DNA from: Plantago major
Taxonomy: Eukaryota > Streptophyta > Magnoliopsida > Lamiales > Plantaginaceae
NCBI GenBank assembly: GCA_026545765.1
Contig: CM048844.1
Coordinates: 23,940,237-24,004,236 of the forward strand
Length of the DNA: 64,000 bases
Direction: 5' to 3'
Numbering within the stretch: the first letter of the stretch is position 1; each line of letters begins with the position of its first letter. The notes beneath the pieces are model-generated. The model did no database searches and had not been told where the DNA came from. It was given only the letters and a program-made list of their open reading frames with translations. The position numbers and the translations under genes were made by a program. Below are positions 38,248 through 50,600 of the stretch, piece by piece.

Positions 38248-39995
38248 ACATCATATTGGGATGCTGGTGATGCAACATATAAATGTGAACATTGTGGTGC
38301 ATTGTTTTGGTTTGATGAGAGAAGACCAAAACAAGAGAAGAAGCATCCTCAATTCTCCTTATGCTGCATGAGAGGTCAGGTTCTCCTTCCCATACTCGGA
38401 CAACCTCCAAAATTATTGAATGATCTGTTGGAGAATAAACATGCTAAGAGTAGGAACTTCATTGATAACATCCGTGCATACAATAGCATGTTCGCATTCA
38501 CTTCAATGGGTGGAAAATTAGACAAGGAGGTCAATAAGGGAAAAGGTCCTTATTGTTTTAATATGGGTGGCCAAAATGTTCACAAAATTGGCTCATTGAT
38601 GCCGGATGAAGGGAAAACTCCAAAATTCGCCCAACTTTACATATACGACACTGAACACGAAATTGACAACAGACTCAATGCTCTAGGGTGAGCCTCCTTA
38701 ATTAACTACACTTAATTTTATGAATATTGTGAATAATTCTTTTAATAAAAAATATTCGTCATGCATTAGCTAGCGTACATTATAATCTATATACATATAT
38801 ATGCAATGATAGATAACTTATAATCTTATTATGGTAAAGCCGAGCAAATGGAGTTCGTGTGGAAACTTCTACCGCGACATTAATCAAGGATATGTTGGAT
38901 GAGTACAATCCATATGCCAAAGTTTACAGGATGGCTAGAGATCGCATCTCACTTAATGATGCGCATGAGGTAGGGCTTCAACTTATTGCAAAACGCCAGA
39001 GAGATGGACGGACTTACAATTTGCCTACTGCATCAGAAGTAGCTGCTATAGTAGAGGGTGATGTCGAGAACTTGCATGCTAAAAGGGATATCATGATTGA
39101 GATGAGGAATGGTGACCTGCAACGCATAAGTGAGTTTCTTCCATGCTACCTCCCTCTTCAACATCCACTACTTTTCATCCATGGAGAAGACGGTTGGTAT
39201 ACCGATATTCCTTAGGGAGTTCTTAGCTTTTCGAATATACGAAAGAGAGAATGAAGGTCATCAGCTCATACTTGGCAAAAGGTTATTTCAACAATTCATT
39301 GTTGATTCTTATTTGATGATGGAGTCGCAGCGTCTTCAGTGGATTCGTCACAATCAGCCAAAAATTCGTGGCGATTCATACAAGAAATTGAGTAATGCGA
39401 TAGATGAGGGTCAGACAGAAACATCCTCAGTTGGTAGGTCTTTAATATTGCCATCGTCTTTCACTGGAGGCAAGAGATGGTTTCAACAAATGTATCAAGA
39501 TTCCATGGCCATTTGCAAGTATTTGGGTTATCCATGCCTGTTTATTACATTTACATGCAACCCAAAGTGGTCATAAATCACGAGGCATGTTGAGCGTCTT
39601 GGCTTAAGAGCAGAAGATAGGACGGATATATTATGTCGAGTGTTCAAGATGAAACTTGATGAGCTAATCGGGGATTTGAAAGACAGACATATGTTTGGCA
39701 AGCCCAAAGCACGTGAGTTTGATGCATTTTTTTATATTATATTTTAATTTTCTTTCTTTCATGATATTTCACAACATATATAAAAACGTTCATTTAATGC
39801 TCCGTGATATTTCACAACATATTAATAATAGCGTTGAAACGTACACATATCCTAAGTTTTTCAAATGGTCTAATACTATCGAAACTTTACAATATGTCTT
39901 CGCATTCTTTCATTCTTTCAGTTATATACACCATTGAGTTTCAAAAGCGAGGTCTCCCGCATGCCCATGTATTAGTCTTTCTCGAGGCAAAGGAT
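38248..39995 (+). pseudogene. Helitron Rep/helicase N-terminal fragment
   Basis: It encodes the conserved N-terminal block of plant Helitron helicases: YKCEHCGALFWFDER, then FAFTSMGGKLDKEVNKGKGP, then IGSLMPDEGKTPKFAQLYIY (38,248-38,690). After an intron-like gap it resumes with MLDEYNPYAKVYRMARDRI, then the Helitron_like_N region LFQQFIVDSYLMMESQRLQW and YLGYPCLFITFTCNPKW. The HUH nickase motif LPHAH is at 39,954-39,968. A frame break near 39,213 and a TAA after PKWS (about 39,574) disable it. The C-terminal helicase is absent: the match stops at about 39,995, where LINE sequence takes over. Confidence 0.85.
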
Positions 39996-40107
39996 GAGGA
40001 TAGAATTGTTTACTCTCTGTTTGTTGCTTTGTTGTGCGTGCAGGAGTTCCCGATCTCTTCTCACTCACCTCCCTTACCAAATTTCCATGTCCCGTCTACA
40101 CTTAACC

Positions 40108-41660
40108 ATGGCCGACGATCTTGTTGCAAAAATGTCTCAACTCTACATCTGACTGGAGAAGAATTTGAGGGTGTCCAGGTGCCAGTAGAGGCATGGACTA
40201 CCATAAGTGAAAAATTTGCCTTGTTTCTAATTGGTCGGACCTTGTCAAAAGGATCAATTCATCTTGAATCCTTCAAGCAACTGATGTCTAATAGTTGGGG
40301 GCTTATGTATGGAATGGGAGTGCGCAAAGTCAATGAAGATCGTTTGCTTCTTCAGTTTAACCATGAATTGGACAAAGAGAGGGTGTTAGCTGATGGGCCC
40401 TGGTCCTTCGAGAAAAATCTGATCATTATGGCATCAATTGAGGATGGTGCAGACCTATTATCAGTGAATCTCGATTTGGCTATTTTTCATGTTCTAGTAT
40501 CGGGCATTCCACTCGGCATGATGCATCGGGCAATGGCGACTGTTATCGGCAACAGAATTGGAGAATTTTTCGATCTACCCAAGAGTAAGGACAATGATGA
40601 AGGAGGTCTGTTTTTATGCATTAAAGTTAAGATAGACATTACCAAGCCCCTCAAGCGTGCTCTTCGTGTCAAATGTGTCAACGGGGAATCCATTATGGTC
40701 ACTTTCGTCTGTGAGCATTTACCCAATTTCTGCTATCGTTGTGGTATTATTGGGCACCTTCTCAAGGATTGTAAGATCCAATTTGAGATTGAAGCAACCC
40801 CTGTATATGCAAATGAGGATTATATGGAATGGGGGGCTTGGCTCCGAGCCCCGGGGAACTCGCAAAGGAATCGTCTATTGGGTGGAGGATCAGAATTGGC
40901 ATCGTCGAGAAGGATCTTTGTTGACCGGAAACAATCGCCGGAAACATTCACTGCTGTTCCTAACATCAATTTTGGTAAGTCCGGAAGCATTAATGAAACA
41001 GCCCAATCCAAGGCAATTATCCTGGTACCCAATGATAATGTTGACTAGTCCACCACTAAAATGGAAGGAATACTACATTCAATTCCTTTGTCCCCTCAAT
41101 CTCTTCAACCTGCCATTATTTCCACAAATCCCCCCAACCACACTGGAAACGTTACTTCACCTCCCACGCTCACATTTGAACCCCCAATCCAGAATCCTGT
41201 CCATTACCATGTTGGGCCTCTCTTCCCAACTCACCCGCTATCTATTTCAGCCCAATAACCATAGCCCAACTATTACCCATCTCAACCCACTGTCTACCAA
41301 AGACACACATTTTCAAACTGAAAACCAAACCCAATAGTATCTAACCCAGAAGAATTCTCCCAGCCCAAATCGTTACTCCCACTCAAACAAAATTCACCAT
41401 TCCAAAAACCAGTGGACTAGAAACCAACCTCAAGCCCAAAACCCGTCCCCAATCTGCCACCTCTCAAACACCTCTTTGCAGTCTTCCCAGCCCAAAAAGA
41501 GAGGTCGTCCACCATTACTTGGCAAAGGCAAGCGTATCGTAACAGTGACGAAGAAGAAGGAATCCTTCGACAATGGTGGTTCGACTACTGAGAGACCTTT
41601 CAAGCGCTCGAATAAGGGCATTGTGATACATGAACAGGTACCAGAGGCGGGTTGCATAGT
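40108..41660 (+). pseudogene. LINE ORF1: DUF4283 and CCHC zinc knuckle
   Basis: The start MADDLVAKMSQ is followed by a frameshift near 40,150. The frame then continues TGEEFEGVQVPVEAW and on through a DUF4283 domain (WGLMYGMGVRKVNEDRLLLQ, DGPWSFEKNLIIMA). The zinc knuckle CYRCGIIGHLLKDC (CX2CX4HX4C, near 40,730-40,775) binds nucleic acid in this family. A stop at 41,048 is followed by proline-rich and basic sequence (KKRGRPPLLGKGKR, about 41,500) that probably belonged to the ORF1 C-terminus. Confidence 0.8.
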
Positions 41661-44600
41661 TGTCTTGCTTGGAACTGTCAAGGTGCGGGGGCCTTTGGAC
41701 AATTCAAGAATTATGGGATTTGATAAAAGAATCCCGATCCCATCTTATCTTTCTCATGGAAACGCGCCTGGATGATCGTGTGATTGATAAACTCAAGGAA
41801 AGGTTTAATGTTTTTGGTTTTTCAGTTAATGCTATAGGAAAGTCGGGGGGGACTAGCCCTCCTTTGGTCCAAGGATACTATTGTTACTCTTCAAAGTTAT
41901 TCGAGACACCATATTGATGTTCATGTGCAACTTTGTAATAGTGATGTAATTTGGCGCTTCACCGGTTTCTATGGTGAACCTGATTTGAATAAAAGAAAGT
42001 ACACTTGGGCTCTTTTGAGGTGTTTAGGTGTTATGTCAAACAGGCCTTGGCTTTGTATGGGCGATTTCAATGAAATCTTGCATAATTCGGAAAAGCTCGG
42101 TGGTTTATCTGTTGCTCCCTATCGTATCCGAGACTTTAGAAATTATATTCAGCATATTGGGCTTTCTGATTTGGGCTATTTTGGTTATGATTATACATGG
42201 TACAATAGAAGGGCCCATCCTAACACAATTAGGATAATATTGGACAGAGCGTTGGCAAATTCTTCTTGGCGTCAGATTTCCCCTCTTGCCGCTACCATCT
42301 AAAGTGTTGCTATTCTGATCACAATCTGATCAAATTAGTTCTTGACGGCAGCCGTGTTGCTCAGTGCCAACGAAGGGCAAACTTCAAGTTCGAGTCGATG
42401 TGGATTCGACACAAGGACTGCGAGCAGATTATTTCGGCTAACTGGAATCCAGGTTTTGATCTTCTAGACTCAATTGATTCTTGTCGGATTGGGCTGGTTA
42501 ATTGGGGGAAATCGGAGTTTGGTAGCGTCAAAGGTCAAATCCGTCCGCTGAGAAGCCAACTCTCCAGTTTGAGAGAGGGCAAAGTTACAGACAACTCCAA
42601 GGCTATGGAGGAAGAGCTCAAAAGCAAACTGAAGGAGATTCTTGAGCGAGAAAATTCCATGCGGCGTCAACGAGCTAAAATCCAGTGGATCCAAGAAGGG
42701 GACCAAAATACGCAATTTTTTCTTGCCAAAGCTTCGCAACGATCTGCATAAAATGAAATTCGGGGATTGCGAGATGTGAACGTAAATCTTCAGTCTGATT
42801 TAGATGGGATGGGCTCGATTGCAGTTGATTATTTCAACAACATTTTTAGTTCTATTAACCCCACCACAGACAACATTAATGCGGCTCTTGAACACATGGT
42901 ATCCTGGGTGAGTGAAGAGCAAAATCAGGAACTCTGTGCAGACTACTCTTCAGCTGAGGTAAAAGCTTCCCTTTTTCAAATGTATCCTCTCAAATCTCCT
43001 AGTCCAGACAGCTTACCTGTTCTGTTTTTTCAAAAATATTGGCATATTGTGGGTCGTTCTGTCACTGCTTGCTGTTTAAATTTGGTGAACAATGGTGTCA
43101 TGGATTGTAAAATCAACAACACCCATATTGTTTTGATTCCAAAATGAAAGAATCCCGACCTCATCATTTAATTTCGGCCTATCAGTCTAAGTAATGTTGT
43201 GTATAAAATCGCTTCTAGATGCATTACTAACAGACTTAAGCCGCATATGAATGCCATCATTAGTGAAAACCAGTATGCCTATCATTATGGGAAGATTAAT
43301 TACTGATATTGTTCTTGTGTCGTATGAGATTAATCACTATCTGAAGAGTAAAACTAAGGGGAATAAAAGTTTCTTTGCTTTGAAGCTGGATTTAAGTAAA
43401 GCCTTTGACAAAGTCGAGTGGTCGTTTCTTGAATCTGTTTTGCTAAAGCTTGGTTTCCACTCCTCTTTTGTTAATACCATTATGCTCTGTGTTCGTTCTG
43501 TCTCTTACTATGTGATTCTGAATGGTAGTCAGCATGGTCATTTTAATCCCAATCGTGGAATTCGCCAAGGCGACCCCCTCTCCCCCTTTTTGTTTATATT
43601 TTGTACTGAGGCTCTTTTCTCTTTATTCGAGGGGGCAGCTGGTAGAGGTGATATAAAAGGAGTGAAAGTGAGCCCAAGTGCTCCTTCCATATCACACCTC
43701 TTATTTGCCAATAATATCATGATTTTCAGCCAAGCTTCTGTTGATTCTGCTGTTTCTATAATGAATATTCTTCGTACTTAGAACTTGGGCTCCGGTCCGG
43801 AAGTTAATCTGGAAAAGTCTACCATTGTTTTTAGTAGAAATATTGACACCGTTTTGAAAAATCAGATCCAGAATATTCTTAATGTTGAAGTAGTTGATAA
43901 GCACGAGAAGTTTCTAGGTCTTCCTACCACCATGGAAAAAAATAAAAAAGAAGTTTTTGGGTGGTTAAGGGATACGTTGTGGAAAAAATCCCAATCTTTT
44001 GATGGAATTTTTTTATCTAAAGCTGGGAAAGAAGTCCTTGTCAAATCCGTACTCCAAGCCATCCCAAGTTATGTTATGAGTTGTTTCAAGCTTCCTGAGT
44101 ATCCCATCAGGGATCTTGAATCTTTTAATTAATAATTTTTTGTGGAGTGACAATGGTAAAGATAAGATGCATTTTGTTAGTTGGCATACCTTGACTAAGA
44201 GTAAGCGTGACGGCGGTCTAGGTTTTAGGGATCTGCGTGCTTTTAATTTGGCTTTACTTGGTAAACAAATTTGGCGCATTTTTTTTTATCACCCTCATTA
44301 TCTTTTGAGCCGTGTGCTTAAGGCTAAGTATTTTTTCAATACTGATATTCTATCTGCTGTTCCCAAGACTAACTCCTCCTACACTTGGAAAAACATTTGC
44401 GCTGCCATGGAGCTAGTCAATGAAGGAACGCGGTGGAGAGTTGGAAATGGAGAAAGTATTGACATTTGGCGTGATAAGTGGATTCCGGGCTATAGCTCTT
44501 TTAAAATTAAAACCCCGGATTAGTTGAATGAAGGGCCCCTAAATGTCTCTTTCTCGATTCACCCTTCTTACGATGAATAGGACTTGCCCATTCTTAACCA

Positions 44601-45720
44601 TTTATTTTAGCAGGATGATGTTGAGGAAATACCTAAAATTCCTCTTGTTCATAGAAGCGTGGAAGATCTTCGTATTTGGCACTATTCGAGAAGTGGTCAT
44701 TATACGGTAAGCTTAGCCTATCATTTGGCAATGAATATGAAACAAAAGCTGCATGAATCTGCTCATGGAGGACCCTCTTTAGTTTTGTCACGGAATTGGC
44801 ACTTTGTTTGGAGTCTCAAGCTCCCGGGAAGAATTCAACATTTTCTTTGGCGTGTTCTCCACAACTCTCTCCCTACATCCACTGAACTAAAAAGGCGACA
44901 TGTCACAACAGTTGACCAGTGCACTGTTTGTGGTGGAGGCACTGAATCGATACTTCATGTTATGCGAGACTGTCACTTGTCGAGGATATTTTGGGCTTTA
45001 GCAAATGTACCGGCTTCTGTTATTTATTTCCAAAGTGAAACCGCTTAGGATTGGGTAAATGGATTTCGCATTCATATGGATGCTCAAGATTTTAACTTCT
45101 TTGTTGTCTCGTGCTGGAGCATTTGGTATAATCGTAACATAACTTTACATGAACAACAGAGATACACTCCTCTGGAATCGGTTAATTTTGTTCGGAGATA
45201 CATGAATTTCTTCAAGGCCAACATCTATCAACCAATTGGTCAGCAGCCTGCTGCACAACCTTCCACAACGCATGGACCATGGTCTGCCCCTTCACCGGGC
45301 TGGATAAAAATTAATTTTGATGCTTCGATACCTAAACATGGACAGGTAGGCGGAATTGCTGCAGTGGCAAGAGATCACACAGGTTTAATCTTAGTTTGGT
45401 CCAGGAAAAAGCTGCAAGGGAGTCCGAGTGTCGAACTTGCTGAAGCATATGCAGCCCGCCTTGCGCTTACATTGGCAGAAGAAATGGACTTCCAGCAAGT
45501 GATACTAGAAGGTGACTGCTGTTAGTCATCCAAGGTATCAACTCCACACACGATACATCTTGTGAAGCTGGACCTTCATACTCACACATTAAGGAACTAC
45601 TAGTAGCTTTTTCTGGATTCCAGGTATGCCATATTCGAAGAGAAGCCAATGGACTTGTTGATACGTGAAGTCGCAATTTTGGAATGAAGTCAAACGGTTT
45701 CGACACGCTTCCTTTCGATT
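41661..45720 (+). pseudogene. LINE ORF2: endonuclease, reverse transcriptase, RNase H
   Basis: The endonuclease begins at about 41,661 (IQELWDLIKE, LIFLMETRLDD) and includes the motif WLCMGDFNEIL. The reverse transcriptase includes FRPISLSN, ALKLDLSKAFDKVEWSFLES and GIRQGDPLSPFLFIFCTEAL. The catalytic box that should read F/Y-A-D-D is FANN (43,710-43,715). zf-RVT follows (WSLKLPGRIQHFLWRVLHNS, CTVCGGGTESILHVMRDC). The RNase H part reads NFDASIPKHGQVGGIAAVAR, ELAEAYAARLAL and LEGDCC. Stops at about 42,751, 43,147, 43,781, 44,523, 44,580, 45,048 and 45,525 are mostly TAG or TGA. Confidence 0.85.
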
Positions 45721-45876
45721 ACACAAAAGTCACCTGAGGCTTTCTTTTCTTTGATGTATTTCGAGTTTCTGTAGCCATTAGTGCTGACTCTGATGAAGTT
45801 TCCATCACTTCACTTTGTAATCTTCTTTTCAGTTTAATGAAAATGTCATTCTTTCTCAAAAAAAAAAAAAAAAAAA

Positions 45877-47692
45877 GGAAAAGAGCTACTACTTGCTTAA
45901 AGCAGTTAGAAGCATCTATTGTGTTGCTTTTCTGCTTCTGGCGGTTACCTATTTTTTTCTAGAAAAGTTGCCGCTGAAGTTGTAATATAAGACACTAAAA
46001 AACTATTTTTACTACTTCAAAATCACAAAAGCATTTTTTTAAGCAGTTGCAAACACATGCTATGAGTCAAAGAAAAAAAAGTATGCGTACAATTGAACAT
46101 ACCTGAAGATCATTCAGGTGGAAAAACCGCCTGTTTAAAAAGGCAAAACCTTTGACATTTAAATAAGAGGCGAGTAATAATTTTGTATTGCTAATGGCAC
46201 GGGGACATATTGGGTCGGTTGGATCCCCTGAGATTAGAGCTCGTGGCTAGTTGGCAAACGACCAGCTGTAGCCCTCATGGGAACGATGGATATGCTAGTC
46301 ATGAATTTTCATAACCTGCAGATGAATATTAAAAGAGGCATAGAAAACATGGAACATTAAAATTTTATCTCATAACTTGCAAGTTACAACTTTAGTTGAT
46401 CTCTTGATTACTCTCTCTAAGTACGGGGTCTAGAGAACTTAATTCAAAATTTACAAATTGGAAGTAGGGATTTGAGATAATATTTATCCCAAAACTAGAT
46501 GGACTCTAAATGGGTATCAATTGAACATGATCTATATCCTCTCAATACTATCACATATTACTGTGATAATTATCTTTAAATATAAAATGTCTAATTTAAC
46601 AAGACGCCACAATTTTGTAAATTTTCGGTGTCTACATGATCCATGGACCCTTCGTCGCGACAGCCGGTCTCGACCATTTCCAGTGCTGGGAATGGTCACA
46701 AGTTCCATGAATGAGCTCTAATAGTTCGATTCTTGCTAGAACGTTTTAAATTCGAATTACCACTTTAGGGAGGGTAGATACACTAAAATTATAAAGGTAG
46801 GGTCGTAGGGATAAACTTACCAAACGTTTGACTTATTATCGTAACTAATCGTGACTCGTGTGTCGTGATGTTTCCCACGACTTGCCCAAAAGGGCAAAAT
46901 GGGAAACACCCCAAAAGCAAAACTAAAGTCACCTGCCGTCACGCTCGTACACGAACCACGTACCCCATCCACTGTCCACTTCATCCATCTCACATATCAT
47001 TACGCGATCCAAGCCGTTCATTTGTCCACAGGCGTGTGAGAGTCAACTTCTCGTGCACTTGCGCTGTACCAGATCAAGAAATTCCCCAAATTTCACTTGC
47101 CCGAACGAAAGGCGCTTCCTTTGCTTACAGAAGCTCCAAAATTTTTCAAAAGAAGATTTTATAGATACCCAAAATTTCATCTCCAATTCTCCAAAAGTTT
47201 CAATTTTCCCCCTCTTGTTTTCGCTCCAATTTCTCTACCTATCCTTATACACACAGATCAGCTGTATTTTCTGTGACTCTGTGTACTTGAAAATAGTGTC
47301 TGAGTTGATCATCCGAGTTGATTCGAAGCTTCAGGTGGTTATCTTGGGTCTTGTTTTGTGCTGAATTGGTAATTGAGGTGGAGATTTGCAAAGTATTTAT
47401 CTTTCGAAGTTTTTAGGTTTTGGAGTGAGTTCATACATGGGATGTTAATTATTTACACGGAATCTAGGGTTTTGATATGGGAAGAATCGAAATTCAGCTC
47501 GAGATGTGTTTAGTTTCCGTAACGGGTCCTGATTGAAGTCGAAAGTTTCGTGCTTTATTACTTTCTAAGTTGAAGTTGGGTTTTTTGGCACAAGGTGAAC
47601 CCTTGCATGTATAGACGAAAGAGGGATTAGAGAAAAGGAGTAGCTGTATTGTGACTTTTTCTACGAGAGTGGAATAATTTCGGGTAGGAAAC
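45877..47692 (+). other. Intergenic, then SYN4 promoter and leader
   Basis: From 45,877 to about 46,850 I see only AT-rich sequence without a gene. From about 46,860 base composition changes and a C-rich stretch leads into pyrimidine-rich leader sequence. The SYN4 5' UTR, probably with an intron, should lie in 47,050-47,692; no TATA box is convincing. Confidence 0.45.
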
Positions 47693-50600
47693 ATGTTTTA
47701 CTCTCAGTTTATATTAGCAAAGAAGGGTCCGTTGGGGACTATATGGATAGCGGCTCATTTGGAGCGTAAGCTTCGGAAGAATCAAGTTGCTGATACTGAC
47801 ATTGGAGTCTCCGTAGGTATGATCTTGATTATCTACATGTTGATGGAATTCTCCTGCTTTAATTGGTTTTTCTGTGTTTTGAACTTTTTGTGCGTTACTG
47901 TACTCGTTGAGAGAAGCAAGCAGGCATGCAAGGAACTAGTAAAATCGGAAATGTTTAAAATTTATATCTTTAATGCATGTTGTGGTAGGATCAGTAGACT
48001 AGAGATAGTTGTGATGGTTCGTATCAATTAGTTATCTTTTTACACCAGGGGTAATTTGCATTTACTGTATTGGTAGGCCTGCTGTAGATCATGCTCATGC
48101 TTATACAGATTAACTAGAACTAGTACGGTTTTCATTGAGAGACTAATTATGCCGTGCAATTGAGTAACTTTAAGTGAAGGCCTACGGTGTGAAATGTGCT
48201 CCTCCCCATACATATTTGCAAAGATGCTGCTTCCAGGCCCTTACCCAGTGATAAAAGGTCACCAGGCAGATCAACTCTCCTGTGCCTACCCTTGTGCTCT
48301 ATATTCTGTCTGCGAGTCTGAAATATTTAATGTAAACTGAATTGTTCAAACTCGTGGCATGGCTTGAAAGACTGTTGACACATACTATTGATATTAAACG
48401 TTATACCTGTAGCTCGGATGAGATTACTAAGAGATATCTTGTTGATAAAAAGGTAAACCAAAATAGGAACTTCTGAAAATTCTGTTTTAATATGGCCTTT
48501 TCCAAATCAAGTTACAGGGGATAGGAAGTTGGAACAATTACAGTGTTAGCTCATGAAAATTACTCAAGTTGCTGAAAGATATGCCATTCAGGAAAAGTGG
48601 GGTTTGAGGCAAGCATTGTTTCCCACATGTATCTGTAATTCAGTGCCCTTTACAAACTCCAAGTACTGCAGCCCGGAATAGTTTTTCTGAATAGAAACAC
48701 TGTCCCCCCCCCCCCCCCCCCAAACATGCCCAGATAATTTCTTCAATTCTTCTCGGAATCATCCAGAAAAGAACATAGTATTTGAATTCTCATCCCGTAT
48801 CATGTGAGCGAAAAACCGCTATGCTAACAAAGATGATCAACTGTCTGTACATTAGCCCTAAAATATAGCACCTGACAATATAAGGACCCCTCTGGTGCAA
48901 ATTACCAGCTCTCCAAAGCTATCTGCCAAGTGCAAATCCACAATGAAAAGCCACCCTAGAACTAAAACTATACCCCTCTAGAGGAATTTCCAGGGGAAGG
49001 GAGCTGCTAACAGAAAGGATCTCATATTTTTCCCACTCTTGTTACATTTGTCAATGTGAAAGCAGAACTGGTTTGTTTTAAGAATCTAAATTACAATTTG
49101 CATTTTTCCATGACATTTTAAACACAATTTTGGTAACCTTGAGAATTCCACGCTATGATCTTTCATCTTTGGGTAAAAATGTTTCGCTTGCAGTTCATTT
49201 TACTCCTTATCGTGCACATAATTTCACCTGTAGTTCATTAGCAGTCTACAAAATGGTACTTTATAGCATACAAGTTCACCAACAATTACTAAATGTTGAA
49301 ATCAGCTCTACTGTGAAATACCTGTAATGCAGCTTTCAAGTTCTACGATTACCAATGGCTACTCCATGGCTATTCAACATATAACATACAAGAGCATGTA
49401 TTTCTTGATTGATCTGCATGCGTTATCACCTAAGGCGAAGTAGTGAATAGAAGTTTTATCAATATTTACGGAGGTACCGCTGAAGAAAATGAGTTGGATT
49501 TGAATCCTGAGATGAGGGCGAAAAATTGATTGGATGAATAGGAACTTTGCACCACTCAAACCTGTCTGGTCAATTGCCAGAGGAAGAAGCATATACTATT
49601 GTACGACTGTTTTAGCGTCTATAGAGAACTTGAATTGGAATCTTCTTCTTCAAAGGCCTCCTAGCAGGGTCTTAACATTTGGACGATTGAACTCGAACCT
49701 TCTAGTACAAAGGCATCGTAGCATGATTTCTGATTTCATCTGTAGTTTATTTACTTATATAGCTGTTTGTAGTCTCTGATCTGCTGTAAGAGAAAAAATA
49801 GGAATGCTTTCTAATTTTTAGGCGTTTTACACTTCTGCTTAGCCATTTTCTGACTTGAGTATATGCTTGCACCTCTATTAAACACCTGCTGCTTATCTGG
49901 ACAGATTCAATTCTTTCTCCTGATGTGCCCATTGCACTTCGCTTGTCCAGTCATCTTCTCGTTGGTGTGGTGAGAATATACAACAGAAAGGTGAACTATC
50001 TCTTTGATGATTGCAGCGATGCTCTGCTAAAAGTAAAGCAGGCTTTTCGATCAACTGCTGTGGATTTACCTCCTGAAGAATCAAAGGCACCATATCACTC
50101 AATAACCTTACCTGAGACATTTGATCTTGATGATTTTGAGCTTCCAGATAATGACATTTTCCAGGGGTATGTGCGGTGCTTTAAGTTCTCCAATATTGCT
50201 TTCTTAAATGTAGACGAGATGTGCTTGAGTTTTTTGTTTGCATGGTTCGGCATAGCTACCTTGTTTTGATGGGATTAAAGATTGGTCCGCCCTTAATAAG
50301 TTAGAACAGTTACTGGCAATGAGTTAAATGCATAACCCCCCCCCCCCCCCGAGTTATTAATAATGTGCGCGAAACCCCCTGAGTTAACGAATTAATACCA
50401 AACCCCCCTGAGTTATTAAAAATGGCCACAAAACCCCCCACCCTTTATTTTTAAAGTGTGTGAGGTACACTCTCATTAGGTGCGACTATAGATGTTTGTT
50501 TATGTTATCTTACACCAAATCAATGCAAAAAAGAAAAAAACCATAGTTATTAAAAATATGCGTAAAATTCCATGGAATTCTTATAAAGTCATTGCAATAC

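Larger units (their letters stand above)
40000..45876 (+). mobile_element. Near full-length, decayed L1-type non-LTR retrotransposon
   Basis: The order is that of plant L1 elements: short 5' UTR, ORF1 (40,108 on), ORF2 with endonuclease, reverse transcriptase, zf-RVT and RNase H, a 3' UTR and a 19-A tail (45,858-45,876). The left border is placed where Helitron protein similarity stops. No clear TSD is visible: 'aaagga' occurs at both edges but is too short to prove it. Many stops and several frameshifts show it is inactive. Confidence 0.85.

Noticed and set aside
50337-50351. C-run in SYN4 intron 2
   Set aside because: Part of the MULE-type TIR, not an independent feature.
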